NCBI GenBank assembly: GCA_947179155.2
Contig: OX359267.1
Coordinates: forward strand, 56,397,792-56,461,791
Length of the DNA stretch: 64,000 nucleotides
Source of the DNA: Hedera helix
Lineage: Eukaryota > Streptophyta > Magnoliopsida > Apiales > Araliaceae
Direction: 5' to 3'
Every line of letters starts with the position of its first letter. Position 1 is the stretch's first letter. Positions 47,908 to 58,900 of this stretch are shown piece by piece. Position numbers and translations under genes: made by a program. The notes below the pieces were generated by a model. It was not told where the DNA came from and searched no databases. It saw only the letters and a list, made by a program, of their open reading frames with translations.

Positions 47908-49863
47908 CTACGTATTTTTTCTTCTCACATGATTCAGAATGGCAGGTGTACCTTCAAATAAATCCAACAAATAATTCTCTAAATCATCTGGAGTGTACTT
48001 TATGTATTTCCCAGCATGCCTGCCACTCTCTAGTTGATTCCCGAACCTTCCCATAAAGGACCGGTATGCTGGAATAACTTTTTCCGAAATTGATATTCGA
48101 AGTTCTTCTCGAAGTTGAGCATCAGGGACCTTCCAAGCCGACTGGATCCTATAAATATCTTCGAAACATGCATTAAAATTTTTGAACCTTTCCTTAAGAG
48201 CCATCTTGGAGGCATTACTTGTGCTACCACCACCAATCCCTTCATCCTTCAAACAAGCCAAAACCTTGCTCCATGCAGCTCTCAGATAGCTTGTGGCGTA
48301 CTGGCGAATCTGACCACGACGCTTCCGAATCCACTGATCTCCCAAAACAGTTCTAATATCTGAGTCCTTCACTTTCTGAACTATATAAAGGATATTGTTC
48401 ATGAGGAATACAAATCGCATTGCATTATCCTCGTACAGTCTAGATTTCTCCTCAAGGTTCAATTCCAGAGTGGTAATCAACAACAGCAATCGACGTGCAA
48501 TTGGAGACATATTTTCTGAGTACAAATGATCACCATCATCATTTTGCGCAAGACCCAATTCATCCTCATTATTATTTCCTAGAAGCACATTCATCAAATC
48601 ACTATAATCCACGAGTAATTTCATATAATTCATCACATAACGAGACAATGGGTGAATCTCTCCACCTTGAATCGGTTTCCTAGATGTTTCCCCCAGGACA
48701 GCATTTTCAAATTCCACAAATGTACCAATTGCTGCCTCCCCCAGTCCAGTCAATACTCCCTTTGCCTCACTGCAAACTAATTCCCCCGATACGTCACAGA
48801 ACAACACTTCCAAATATGGTGAAACATCTGCGAGAGCATCATACATATCAAGTATACGAAATAGCTTCTCTGAGGTCCTCCTGGCAATCACAACAGCCCC
48901 ACCAAAATTCAACAACTGCATCACACACCCTTTTGCTGTCTCAACAAAGCAAACCTCTTTAATAAGTTCAGACTCACAAAAAATCTGTTCACAAAGCCGT
49001 TTCTCACTGGATAAAAGAAACCTAACTACAATCTTAATAGCTTGAACCCACTTTTTCATCTTCTCATCCAAGGTCCTCCACTCAATCCTCTGAACCTTCT
49101 CAATACTCAGCCTCTCAACACCCAGAACCGACATACACTCGTCCAAAACATCGCGGCGAACACTGCTATATACCTGGCAACATTCTTTCTCATATCCAGA
49201 CCTAATCATTCGATCCGCAATCTCCCTTAATTCTACCACAGCATTAGGTTGAATTAGATCAAAAAATAAATCATCGCCCAAACTCAACCCTCGCTCATGG
49301 CCGTAACTACTAGCTTGATCATCATCCTTAAAGCTCTCAAAACCTTCAATTCCACCATCATTAGAGGGGAACGAGGGAGAAACCCTACGGATGGAACCAT
49401 GGAGTCTCTCGGAGTTAAAGGAGACTGTGTTCCGAATCAGAATTTGGCGAAACTCGTCCTCCAGTCTGGACATCGCCAATTGAAGCGCGGTTTCAGCACG
49501 ATCCGTTATCTGGACATCTTTTGCCGATGATTGGATAGCTAAATCTTCCGTAAACTGAATAACTTCATCCACAGCAGCGAGATATTCGGTAGACTCATTC
49601 GGCGATTCTTCCCAGGAACGGGCAGGCTCGCTGCTGGAGTCCCATTGCAGAATTACCTTCTCCGCGGATTCGAATCGAGCATCGACTACCCGATCGGCAG
49701 TATTGGGATTGGAGATCAAATTAGTAATATCTGATAATCGATTATCAAAGCTTGAGAAGATTAAGATCATGTCATCTGTCGATGCTCTGGAGGTGTTGAG
49801 GCTCTTCACGATTTGCTGAGCTGCGGCCAATACCCTATCTTGTCCTTCTATCGTCGCCGCCAT
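47908..49863 (-). CDS. EXO70: Exocyst complex subunit EXO70 family protein
   Basis: One uninterrupted exon of 651 residues, as in most plant EXO70 paralogs. The ATG at 49863 (MAATIEGQDRVLAAAQQIVK) is chosen because frames further upstream start only at non-ATG codons. The N-terminal helical part has SFDNRLSDITNLI and FESAEKVILQWDSSS. The core Exo70 fold includes LQLAMSRLEDEFRQILIRNT, DLIQPNAVVELREIADRMIR, SGYEKECCQVYSSVRRDVLD, ARRLLLLITTLELNLEEKSR, FLMNNILYIVQKVKDSDIRT and the conserved end YTPDDLENYLLDLFEG. EXO70 proteins bind phosphoinositides and target secretory vesicles to the plasma membrane. The start resembles the EXO70F/D subgroup; I do not fix the paralog. A short purine-rich leader precedes it. 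Confidence 0.95.
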   Translation of the reverse strand: MAATIEGQDRVLAAAQQIVKSLNTSRASTDDMILIFSSFDNRLSDITNLISNPNTADRVVDARFESAEKVILQWDSSSEPARSWEESPNESTEYLAAVDEVIQFTEDLAIQSSAKDVQITDRAETALQLAMSRLEDEFRQILIRNTVSFNSERLHGSIRRVSPSFPSNDGGIEGFESFKDDDQASSYGHERGLSLGDDLFFDLIQPNAVVELREIADRMIRSGYEKECCQVYSSVRRDVLDECMSVLGVERLSIEKVQRIEWRTLDEKMKKWVQAIKIVVRFLLSSEKRLCEQIFCESELIKEVCFVETAKGCVMQLLNFGGAVVIARRTSEKLFRILDMYDALADVSPYLEVLFCDVSGELVCSEAKGVLTGLGEAAIGTFVEFENAVLGETSRKPIQGGEIHPLSRYVMNYMKLLVDYSDLMNVLLGNNNEDELGLAQNDDGDHLYSENMSPIARRLLLLITTLELNLEEKSRLYEDNAMRFVFLMNNILYIVQKVKDSDIRTVLGDQWIRKRRGQIRQYATSYLRAAWSKVLACLKDEGIGGGSTSNASKMALKERFKNFNACFEDIYRIQSAWKVPDAQLREELRISISEKVIPAYRSFMGRFGNQLESGRHAGKYIKYTPDDLENYLLDLFEGTPAILNHVRRKNT

Positions 49864-51048
49864 TAACAACTTATATATGTTCAGAGAGAGAGATATAGAG
49901 GGAGGGAGGGTTGTACAGATGTGCGTAGGTAGGGAGTGGTGTTAAATTAGGGCTTGCGGAGGGAGGAGGGGAAAACACCGACTCGTACTAGGGTTAAGGT
50001 AGAGCGAAGAGAGAGAGATGGCAATGGTGTTTTTACGTATCAATTTCTTATTCCACTGCGTTTCTCTCTCCTCCCTATTTTATTCTCTCTCCTTTGTCTG
50101 TTTGGGAAGATGATGTTTGGGTTTCCAACGACAAATGGTGGTGTTTTGTTTTTATGTGGCCGCTTTGCTTGAACGACTGAGGACTGACTACTTGTAACGT
50201 AACGTAACGTGGATTTTGGGCTTGACTCACTCGGCAATACAAACAAACAAACAAACAAATAATGGGGTTTGAGTTTGAGACTTTGGCTTAGGGTGAGAAA
50301 TTCTAATTAGATTCTTCCAAACGCACGGAAGGGGAAAAGAGAATAAAATATTAAAAGAATATCCTAATAAATGCTAAAAGCATTTTACTTATAATTTTTA
50401 ATTTTTTTTATTATTTATATTTATATTTACCTCCCCTCTTTTTTTTAATTGAATTTTGAAATTTCAAGCATAAGGAGTAGTATAGTGCTTCAGTCAATTA
50501 ATTAAAAAAATTAAGAAGACAATTCTTAAAATTAAAAATTCAATATATTTAGGAATATTATTATTCATAGGTCGATTGTTTTTTCCCTTGGTAAAAGGGC
50601 ACACGCGTAGGGTGGTTCATGGGTTCTGTTGACCTTTCTGTTTTTTTTCCCCACCAGAAAGCCATCAGCTTAATTATTTGTTTGGACATTGGGAATTTGG
50701 AACAGGTTCGTCATTGTCAACCCAAGACCGAATCTTGTTGTTTAAAAATTACTACAACGCGTATACGAAAAAATTGCAACATTCGGGTCAGGGTTTAAAG
50801 AATAAATCTATATGCACATCTCCATCCCTTTCAGACAACTGTAATATAATAACCGACCTTCAGTGGATCGACTGTTGAACTCGCTGGATAATTTTCTACG
50901 GAAACAAAAGGAGGATGTAATTCACAGGCTAATGAATCTTTGTGAACACAATAGAGACATTTCTGGAATAACTTCATAATACAAACTTGCTCCCAATCTT
51001 TTATTTCCACACCCCCTTCACTTGCTTAAAAAGCTTCAAAACCATTTA

Positions 51049-51085
<37 letters not shown>

Positions 51086-52861
51086 ATTTTGGAAACTAGT
51101 ACAATAAGGGTTCTAGTTTACTTATATATGGTGTCTGTCCTTTGGCCATAATATAACAAGAAGGCTGACCAATGCATTGCCAACGGAGGTTCTTCCCACT
51201 GGGCAAAGATCTTCCAACAGAACACTGTTCCATGGTGCAAGCCTTGTTGAAAATTTCTAGCCCAAAATGTAAGAATTTATTACTTGAGACAGCCGCATAA
51301 ACCTTGCTATCACATGAAGAGGTTGAGATGAGCTCAGCCGGGACCACCTGCCACCACATATACACATGTAAGGTTCAAAGTCACCGATGGGGTCCATCAT
51401 CTGCCTTCACATCACAAGAATACAGAAATTAAAATGAGAATTTAAAGAATAATGGCGTGCATCCTACTCTTTCATAAGTCCTCGACAATTTTATCTTTTC
51501 TATTTAAATGGAGAAGAAACAAAAATGTCTAGCTGGTGAGTTGAGTGAATCTAACGACAAAGGTTGGCTGTCTCTAGACCAAGCACACGGATACTTCAAT
51601 CAATAGATACAACATGAATTAGGTCATTCATTTTACTCCGTCTTTTCCAAAAAAGAGTCCTCTTTTGATTTGATAGTAATTGCCCACGTAATTTCATTAT
51701 CATGTCACTACGGCTAAACTAACAAGTTATTATTTCAGGGGTATACATGGCACATATATTTCCTTCATATTTGCAAATGTGACTTATGGAATTGAAGGAG
51801 AAAGTTCGAAGAGAAAGATTAAAATAGGATAGCTTGATATCATTCTGCCATGAGACCACAATGAACACTAAACCAGAAAGTACTTGTTTGAAATCCCGCT
51901 GGATATCCAAACACCAATACTATACAACCAAAATTGCATTTTATTAAACTGATTGCCAGTGGGTGACATGTCAACCATGACATCAGAGGAACTTCATCCA
52001 TAGCATAATTCTAACCAAAGTTTGGAACAGGAAGTGGCCGTTAATTGGCCAAAAGTTTGAGAAAGATGGTTGAAAGGATTAGAAGTTTAGAATTGGTGCA
52101 CGAGTAAAGAAACCAAGTCCATTCCATGAAGGAAATTAATATACAATAAAAAGGGAGGGGGGAGGATGCACAATAAGAGCTTTTACTTTCTTTGGGACCA
52201 ATTGACAAATCTCTTACACATGTTGATCAGCTAAAAACCTTTGAAAACAAAAGAAAAAAAACAGACCATTTCAGATTAAGAAAATAACATATTTATATGT
52301 ATTCTTTTCTTTTAGTTGTTCAAGCAGACACTTAGGAGTTTAAAGTGTCAAGGACCTAATGATGTAAGGCTCATCAAACAACTTCACAAGCAGCTACCAT
52401 TAGTGTGATGCTTATGGTGATCCTGGGTGATTCAACTCAATTGATCAGCGGGACACGTTTATTTTCACCTAAAGTTCTAGAGTGAGTCATTGATGCATTT
52501 AGCACAACCCTTATCAGATTGACAATCTAATGTACACAATGCTTTGTTAATGGGAAAGATAACCCCGTGGTATCATTGGTAGAACCGCGAGTATTCCCTA
52601 TCCTTAGCTCCTTACTCCATATCATGCAAGTTGGTCAGCTTGGGAAAAAATCTGTAGTTCAACAGACTTCAATGACTAACTAAATACAGTATAGAAACAA
52701 TTAAGTCATAGTTGGCCTATCAATGAACGGTGCCCAAGCTGATTAAATAAATATAATCAAGGCAGTTTTATCCAGGGATGATGTGTTCCTATTTCAATCG
52801 AGAAATCCTGAAGCTAAAGTTATATACATGATATACCTATGAAGTACAGTGTAATGCAGAA
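49864..52861. other. Intergenic between EXO70 and the COMM-domain gene
   Basis: It begins with the EXO70 promoter/leader (GA-rich, 49880-50010). A 33-base C run lies at 51051-51083. A minus-strand open stretch at 51096-51365 has no motif I recognise and may be 3' flank of the COMM gene. Nothing else was identified. Confidence 0.45.
51051..51083. repeat. Homopolymer, 33 C
   Basis: An uninterrupted run of C. Length is likely to be unreliable in sequencing. Confidence 0.9.
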
Positions 52862-54630
52862 CTAAGCCATATTTGTATCCTGGTGTAGAGGTCTGTCTGA
52901 TGCTCCACCCTGATAATGTAATGGTAAACCATAGTGAGACAAGTAAGAACGAAGCAACATAAGAGAAGAATTTAGTTTTATTTATCTATTTTAGCCTGAG
53001 CTCTGAAGTCATAACAAATGAAAAAAAATAATGTAGCACTAACACTGTTAGACAACTGGTCTCTTATACAGTACATGGACTTCAACATTGTCTCTATAGT
53101 ATCTTTAGCCAGCTGAAACTTCACAACCGTTTCTCCCATTTTCAATTGTGCATTACTTTGAAGCTGCAAAAAAACAGTACATTACTTGTTGATCTGGACA
53201 CAAAGACAGCCAATTTGCTGGTGTGCTCTTATATACTTCCAACTAATTTTATCTAAACTTCCATTCAGTTCCATATTGGTCTCAATCATAGCTGTTAAAA
53301 GCACGCCCGAGGCGAGGCAAGGCGAGGAGAGGAGCACTTTTGGGTCGCTTTGCCTGAGGCGAGGTGCCTTCAATGAGGTGCAGTCAAGGCGCTCGGCGCT
53401 CGCCTCTTTGAAAATTCACTCAAATTAATCTCAATTGCAATATTGTAATCTTTTATGACATGAGACATTCATATCCACTTTGAACCTAACAAAAACAAAT
53501 GGAAAGACAAAAATTTCTGTGATGGGTTTGATTATTGCTGAACTACTAATGTATCCATGATGAATGACAACAATTTTTGTTCAATTATTTTATTTTTTGT
53601 TTGTTGGGCAGTTTTTAGATGACTTCCATTTAGACCAAACAACAGATGAACCATAGTCCGAAATTTAATAAAATATGTAGTTAATAACTATAGTTCATAA
53701 TTATTTTCTTTAAATTATAATATAAAATTATACTTTTATTTAGGTTTTGATAAAATTATTATTAGTTACATTTGTTCAAATTTTCATTATATTGTAATTT
53801 AATTGAGTGTATTATTTAGGTTATAATAAGATTATTATTATTATTATTGACTAAAAGTTATTTTTACTAAATTATCTACTTTGTAAAGAAAGTGATAACA
53901 TGCTTGATATTTTTTAGTTCATGAATACCTTTTTTATAAGTTGTCATTGTTTAAGAGCTTATATAATAAATTTAGATATGGTTTTATGCATATTTTTGTA
54001 TTTTTTGAGTATGTATGTCTCACTTCGATAAGGCGTGCACCTTGCTTTGCTTTGCGCCTTGCGTCTAGACTCTAGGCAGAACTTTGTGCCTTTAATAACA
54101 CTAATCTCAATTAAAGGGAAACAATAAAATTACTATTGCTTACAAATCATTCAACTTCTGGTTTCGAAGACCTTCAAATTGATAACTGCAACAGGGTCTG
54201 TCAATTCGGCGTCCTGGTTTGCCATGTTCCAAGTCATTGCTTTCAAGTGAGGCAAGGTATCCTGAAGACAAGTCAAAGAAAAACTGAAATTCAGTCCCTC
54301 ATGTCCAACAGAGTAAATCAAGATGATCACAGCTATAATAACGCAATTCCTAACCTGATCCTTCAATATATCTTCCTGCCACTCCCCGTGAAACTTTTGC
54401 AGCAGAAGTGTCAATAACCTTTGTATTTCAGGCAAGACTTCAGCGGGAAACAACTTCTGAATCTCATCCTTACTAATATTTTCATAAACACACCGCCGGA
54501 TCAAAATGCAAAGGCATACCAAAAGCTGGTTAATACAAAAGTTCGGTGTATTATGTTACCTCCGTCAAGTAGAACTACAGATATTGACCCAAACTTCATA
54601 TAAATGACCCCATAAACTATTCACCTCCAT
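52862..54630 (-). CDS. COMM-domain protein, N-terminus apparently shortened
   Basis: Secure exons: 54525-54355, 54261-54172, 53163-53044 and 52909-52862, all joined in phase 0. They read LLVCLCILIRRCVYENISKD, IQKLFPAEVLPEIQRLLTLL, LPHLKAMTWNMANQ, DPVAVINLK, GETVVKFQLAKDTIETMLKS and a short tail ending DTNMA. The MTWNM block and the final strand-helix are the COMM-domain pattern; COMMD proteins form ring assemblies that steer endosomal sorting through the CCC/Commander complex. A first exon 54630-54595 (MEVNSLWGHLYE) followed by a 69-base intron would complete an in-frame 154-residue protein, but its donor GTTTGG is weak. Plant relatives as I recall them have about 45 more residues between LWGHL and the cysteine-rich helix. 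Either those residues are lost or an exon was missed. Intron 3 (53164-54171) hosts a hAT-like element. Confidence 0.72.
53288..54104. mobile_element. hAT-like MITE, 817 bp, in an intron of the COMM-domain gene
   Basis: The left end atagctgttaaaagcacgcc and the right end (reverse complement ttagtgttattaaaggcaca) are imperfect inverted repeats. Subterminal GC-rich sequence (gaggcgaggcaaggcgagg; cgccttgcgtc) contrasts with an AT-rich centre. Flanks TCTCAATC (53280-53287) and TCTCAATT (54105-54112) are an 8-bp duplication with one change. Confidence 0.75.
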
Positions 54631-54635
54631 TACAA

Positions 54636-54672
54636 CTAGGGTTTACAATTCTAAGGCTGGCTACTAGGGTTT
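54636..54672 (-). promoter_or_regulatory. Two telo-boxes in a short direct repeat before the COMM-domain start
   Basis: CTAGGGTTT occurs at 54636-54644 and 54664-54672 (AAACCCTAG on the coding strand), each in the repeated context agaattgtaaaccctag, 28 bases apart. Confidence 0.5.
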
Positions 54673-54834
54673 ACAATTCTGTGGCAGTTCAGTGCCTACG
54701 GTACTAAATTTTTTTGGATTAGGATTAAACTCTCTCACTTGGAAACCAGGTTCTTTTGAAACTAGAGGGCAATAATCACTGTAGAAGGAAGCAAAGAAAT
54801 AAATTTAAAATTTATTATAGAAAGAGCTTTGCTA

Positions 54835-54965
54835 GAGCCAATGATCTAGCCAATGATATAGATAATGATCTTTGTTAAAAAATGGTGGGACCCACCATGT
54901 ATGATGGAACCCATCAATTTTTAACAAAGGTCATTAGCTATATCATTGCCAAACATCATTGGCTA
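54835..54965. repeat. Foldback (hairpin) element, arms about 60 bp
   Basis: The left arm (54835-54893) starts gagccaatgatc and ends aaaaaatggtggg. The reverse complement of the right arm (54905-54965) starts tagccaatgatg and ends aaaaattgatggg. Arms are mostly matched with a few small differences and a loop of about 11 bases. It resembles a foldback MITE and sits in the shared promoter of the COMM and snurportin genes. Confidence 0.75.
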
Positions 54966-54969
54966 TATC

Positions 54970-55975
54970 ATTTTCCAAGAAAAGAAGGCGAAAGAAAGTA
55001 ATTTTTTTTTTTCTAATGTGATTGTGAGTTTTGAAATAAATTTTTTATTTAAAAGTATATTATTATTATTATTATATTTTTATAAAATTATATTTGAGAA
55101 TTATTACAAAAATAATTTTAGTATTTTAGTAATCTCAGCTGAGGTTGGAAGGAATTTTTTTTTCCTCTCTTCTAAAAATGGACACATTTTAAATATCTTT
55201 TCTAAATTTATCTCATTTTTTTCTCTTCTTTTATTTTTAAAACTCACAAATAAGAGCAACCTTCTTCTATTTGAACATTTAATTACGCAGAAAGGTGGGG
55301 TGGAAGGTTGTTTTTTCCAACTTTTTTATTTCTCAACTTAAATTGTAACACACATCTTCATTTTCTTTTCTTTTCTCTTTTTTTTTTCCTCTTTTTTTTT
55401 TTACTTTTCCTTTATGAACCCAGTAATAACGTTGTAGGAAACATACGAATTCAATTTTTTTTTTTTTTTTTATAAATTAAGTTTTTTTTTTATTTTTTAT
55501 CCCAACTAATTTTATTCGAATAAATTTACATACACAATATGTAACTATAAAATTAATTATTATATCTATTTTAATTATTAAAAAATAAAATGTAATACAA
55601 ATTTTAATATAAAATTTTATTTTCTAATAATTAAGATCAATTTTGTCGTTAATTTTTGTGATTAATTTTATATATTTATATTTGTTGATTTTGCCTTTTC
55701 CATACTTTTAAAAATTCGTAGACTGACATATGTAAAGAATAAATATAAATACATAATAGTTAAATATTAAATTTATTTATATTATTAAAAATTAAAGTAT
55801 AATATTAAAATTCGTATTATTTTTTAACAGTAAAGAGGGAGTGTGAGTAGACTTGTCCAGAGGCAGTGAAAAAGAGAACCACTCCAAGCGGTACTAAAAA
55901 AGGTTTGAAAAAGGCACAACTCCATTCCGACTCCGGCGAACAGAGCGAAGCTACAGTAAACGCCCGGTGCGCAGG
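54970..55975. other. Divergent intergenic region, AT-rich
   Basis: T-rich and A-rich stretches with several homopolymer runs (for example around 55450-55490) and no recognisable gene. The right end is the snurportin promoter and leader. Confidence 0.5.
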
Positions 55976-55982
55976 ATAAAGA

Positions 55983-58900
55983 ATGGCGCCCCACGATCTT
56001 CGCCGTCCTTTCAAACGGGCGGCGATCTCTGACCAACAAAAACGCCGTGAACTTTCTCTGCTCCGTCAGAATCAGAACCGTCGCGACGCTCAGTACCAAG
56101 CCCGCCGTTTAGCATCCACCGTCCTCTCTCTCCCCAACCAAAATACAGAACCTGCTTCAGAAGACCTCGAACTTGTACCCGAATCCGAGATTACGGAGGC
56201 TGGAAGTCCGAGTAGGGATATTGATATCCGTCACGCCTCGAAGCTCCGTGGACCCGAAGTTCGGTTGTGGTTCGCGAAACAGCTTATGCTTCCTGAGTGG
56301 ATGATCGACGTCCCTGATCGCCTAAATTACGACTGGTTTGTTTCTATCTCATGATTATGTTTTTAAAATTTAAGTTATAATATAATATTCCTGCACCGAT
56401 CGTTTTAAGCTTTATTATGTTGATGGAACCCAATTGTGGTAGGACACGAGTTATAGTTTGATTCTACTGCTCTTTTTCATTGATATGACATGCTTTATTG
56501 CTGATTAATATTGTTTAAAACTCTAAGAATTTGGAAATTTTTTGAATCTATTGTGCTTTGGAGAATTGTTTTTCTTTTAATGGTGAATTGCATTACTGTA
56601 GGTATGTATTTGCAAGGCCTTCTGGAAAAAGATGTTTTGTGGTTTCTTCCAATGGAACTACAATTAGTAGACTAAGGAATGGCTCCCTCTTGCATCGGTT
56701 TCCTTCGGCTTTACCCAATGGCTCTAGGAATAAAGATGCGCCTCGATCTGGTCAATCGTATTGTATACTGGACTGCATATTTCATGAGGTAAACTTTTTT
56801 TTTTTTTTGCATTCTTTCTGATTTGGTTTTATTGTTTGTCAAATACAATTTGTGTAGCATTGTCACGATTTGCAGTTGGATCAAACATACTATGTGATTG
56901 ATATGGTGTGTTGGGCGGGAGTCTCGTTTTATGAATGCACTGCTGAGTTCAGATTTTTCTGGTTGAACAACAAGCTTCTTGAGACAGGGGCTTGTGAAGC
57001 TCCCTCACTTTATCATAAATACAGATTCAGTCTACTTTCTGTCTACAATTGTGATCAGGAAGGGCTACACACAACTTATACAGGAGCAGTTCCTTATGTT
57101 AAGGATGGACTATCATTTTATAACAAGTATGCTTCCATTCTTTAAAGATTATCACCTTGGATGATTTCATAGAGTATGCTCTTGGAGGTGCTTTATTTCA
57201 AGATGAATGTTAATTTAAATTCAGTGATCTTGATTCTAAAAATTGGAAAATCGTAATATATAGCTTTAATCACTTCATTTTCCTGGGCCTGCGTACTTGT
57301 AATCTCCTCTCCCCCCTTTTCTTTTTCTCTTCGAGTTTTTTGATAAGTTGCACATAAATGGGATAGATGCAACTATAGGAAGTTAGGCCTCATCAGGTTT
57401 TGTCATAACAAGACCTTGTCAGTTTTATATTATGCTTTAATTTGAAATATGCCATTTCGTTCATGTTCTTTAGGAATAGCAGATTATTGAGCTTTAGCTC
57501 CGAAATGTTATCAAATATTAACATTTAACTAAGTACTAGGCTCTGCTTGGTTCAACTTTGAGATTTAGACTGTTCTCTCTTGCTTTGGCATTGAAAAGCT
57601 AAAAATAGCATCTAATCCAAATAATCATGAGTGGAGGCGGGTTGTTCCCCAAATCTATCTAACTTGTAGAGCATGCATTTTAGTGGTTAGTTACATCAAT
57701 GTTTAAAATTGGCATCAGAGTGCAATTACGAAATCTGACTTCAAATATTGACCAGTACGCAAACAAGCTACTTTGAATGAGATCTAACTTATGGCTTCAT
57801 ATTTGATTAATCTCTCTTTTGTCCTGACAATACTTGCGTTCCTATCCATTAGGAATTCACATTATCAAACAGGAAATACTCCATTGGCGCTAGTCTGGAA
57901 GGATGAGAATTGTAGTCAATATGTCATTGATACGGACAGTAAAGGACTGGTTCCACATCAACAACAGGTACTATTTCAGTGCTTGCTTTCAATTCCTATG
58001 CTTTTGTTTAAGTTGGTTCAAAGTTAAAACCAATTAAAGAATCCTTATTTGAGACAATTTCTATTGCTACACTAATTTGCTTTACTTGTGGTGCTTATGG
58101 ATTCCCAGGACTCAAATATGATAACCAAGATAGCAGTTATGAATTGTATTGTTGAAACACCTTTTGCTAAGCATCTCATGGTTCAAACACTACCTCTGGA
58201 ACTATTAGCATAACTAATCACTGAATATGGTTTATGGTTAATTATTTGAAATAATTATCCTGGAGTCTTAGATATTATCTGAAATCCTTATCCAGGAGCC
58301 TTATGATTGACATTAGTGTTGCTTTTGAGTTGGGTCAATATTTTCAGCTGAAGGCACCATCTAGCTTTCCACATGGAATCCTTTGATACTCTTAGAGGTG
58401 CTATATTCAGCATTCAGTGTTTAGTCAAGTTCGAAATTATGGACAGTAAAATATTGCTTGTATGGGCTCATAAAGGTTATGTAAGTCACATCATAATCTT
58501 TTACAAATTTTCAAACTTTGGTAGCTTGCATTTGGGATAGAGTAAATTATTAATTTTTGCTTTTCTTTTTCTCATGGGGTGATACTCTCCTTGATTTGAG
58601 GTATATTGTCTGTGGAGTGAACTAATACTAATCCAATTCTATTGTTTCTTACTTTTTAGTTGTACACAGCAAAACAAAATTAATAAATATTTGTTTTTCT
58701 GTTTAGTGGCTTCCATTGTTGTTCATCTCGTAACTTAAGCAATTTATTTTTTTTATTTTTATTTTAATGTGAGGAGTTTACCTGTGATTTTGGGATGGAT
58801 TAAATAGGATATATAAAGTAATTATTGAGTTAGATAGGAAGTAACAATGTAAACAAAGTAGTTATTGAGTTAGATAGGAAGTAACAATGTAAACAAAGTA

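Noticed and set aside
47578..49530. Several plus-strand frames opposite EXO70
   Set aside because: They are antisense shadows of the long EXO70 frame and its 3' flank.
51096..51365. 89-codon minus-strand frame past the COMM-domain stop
   Set aside because: Considered as an extra COMM exon, but the model already ends in frame at 52862 and the frame shows no COMM or other motif.
52561..52610. A GGTAGAACCGCGAG stretch that looked tRNA-like
   Set aside because: No cloverleaf with matching acceptor and T arms could be formed and no B box follows.
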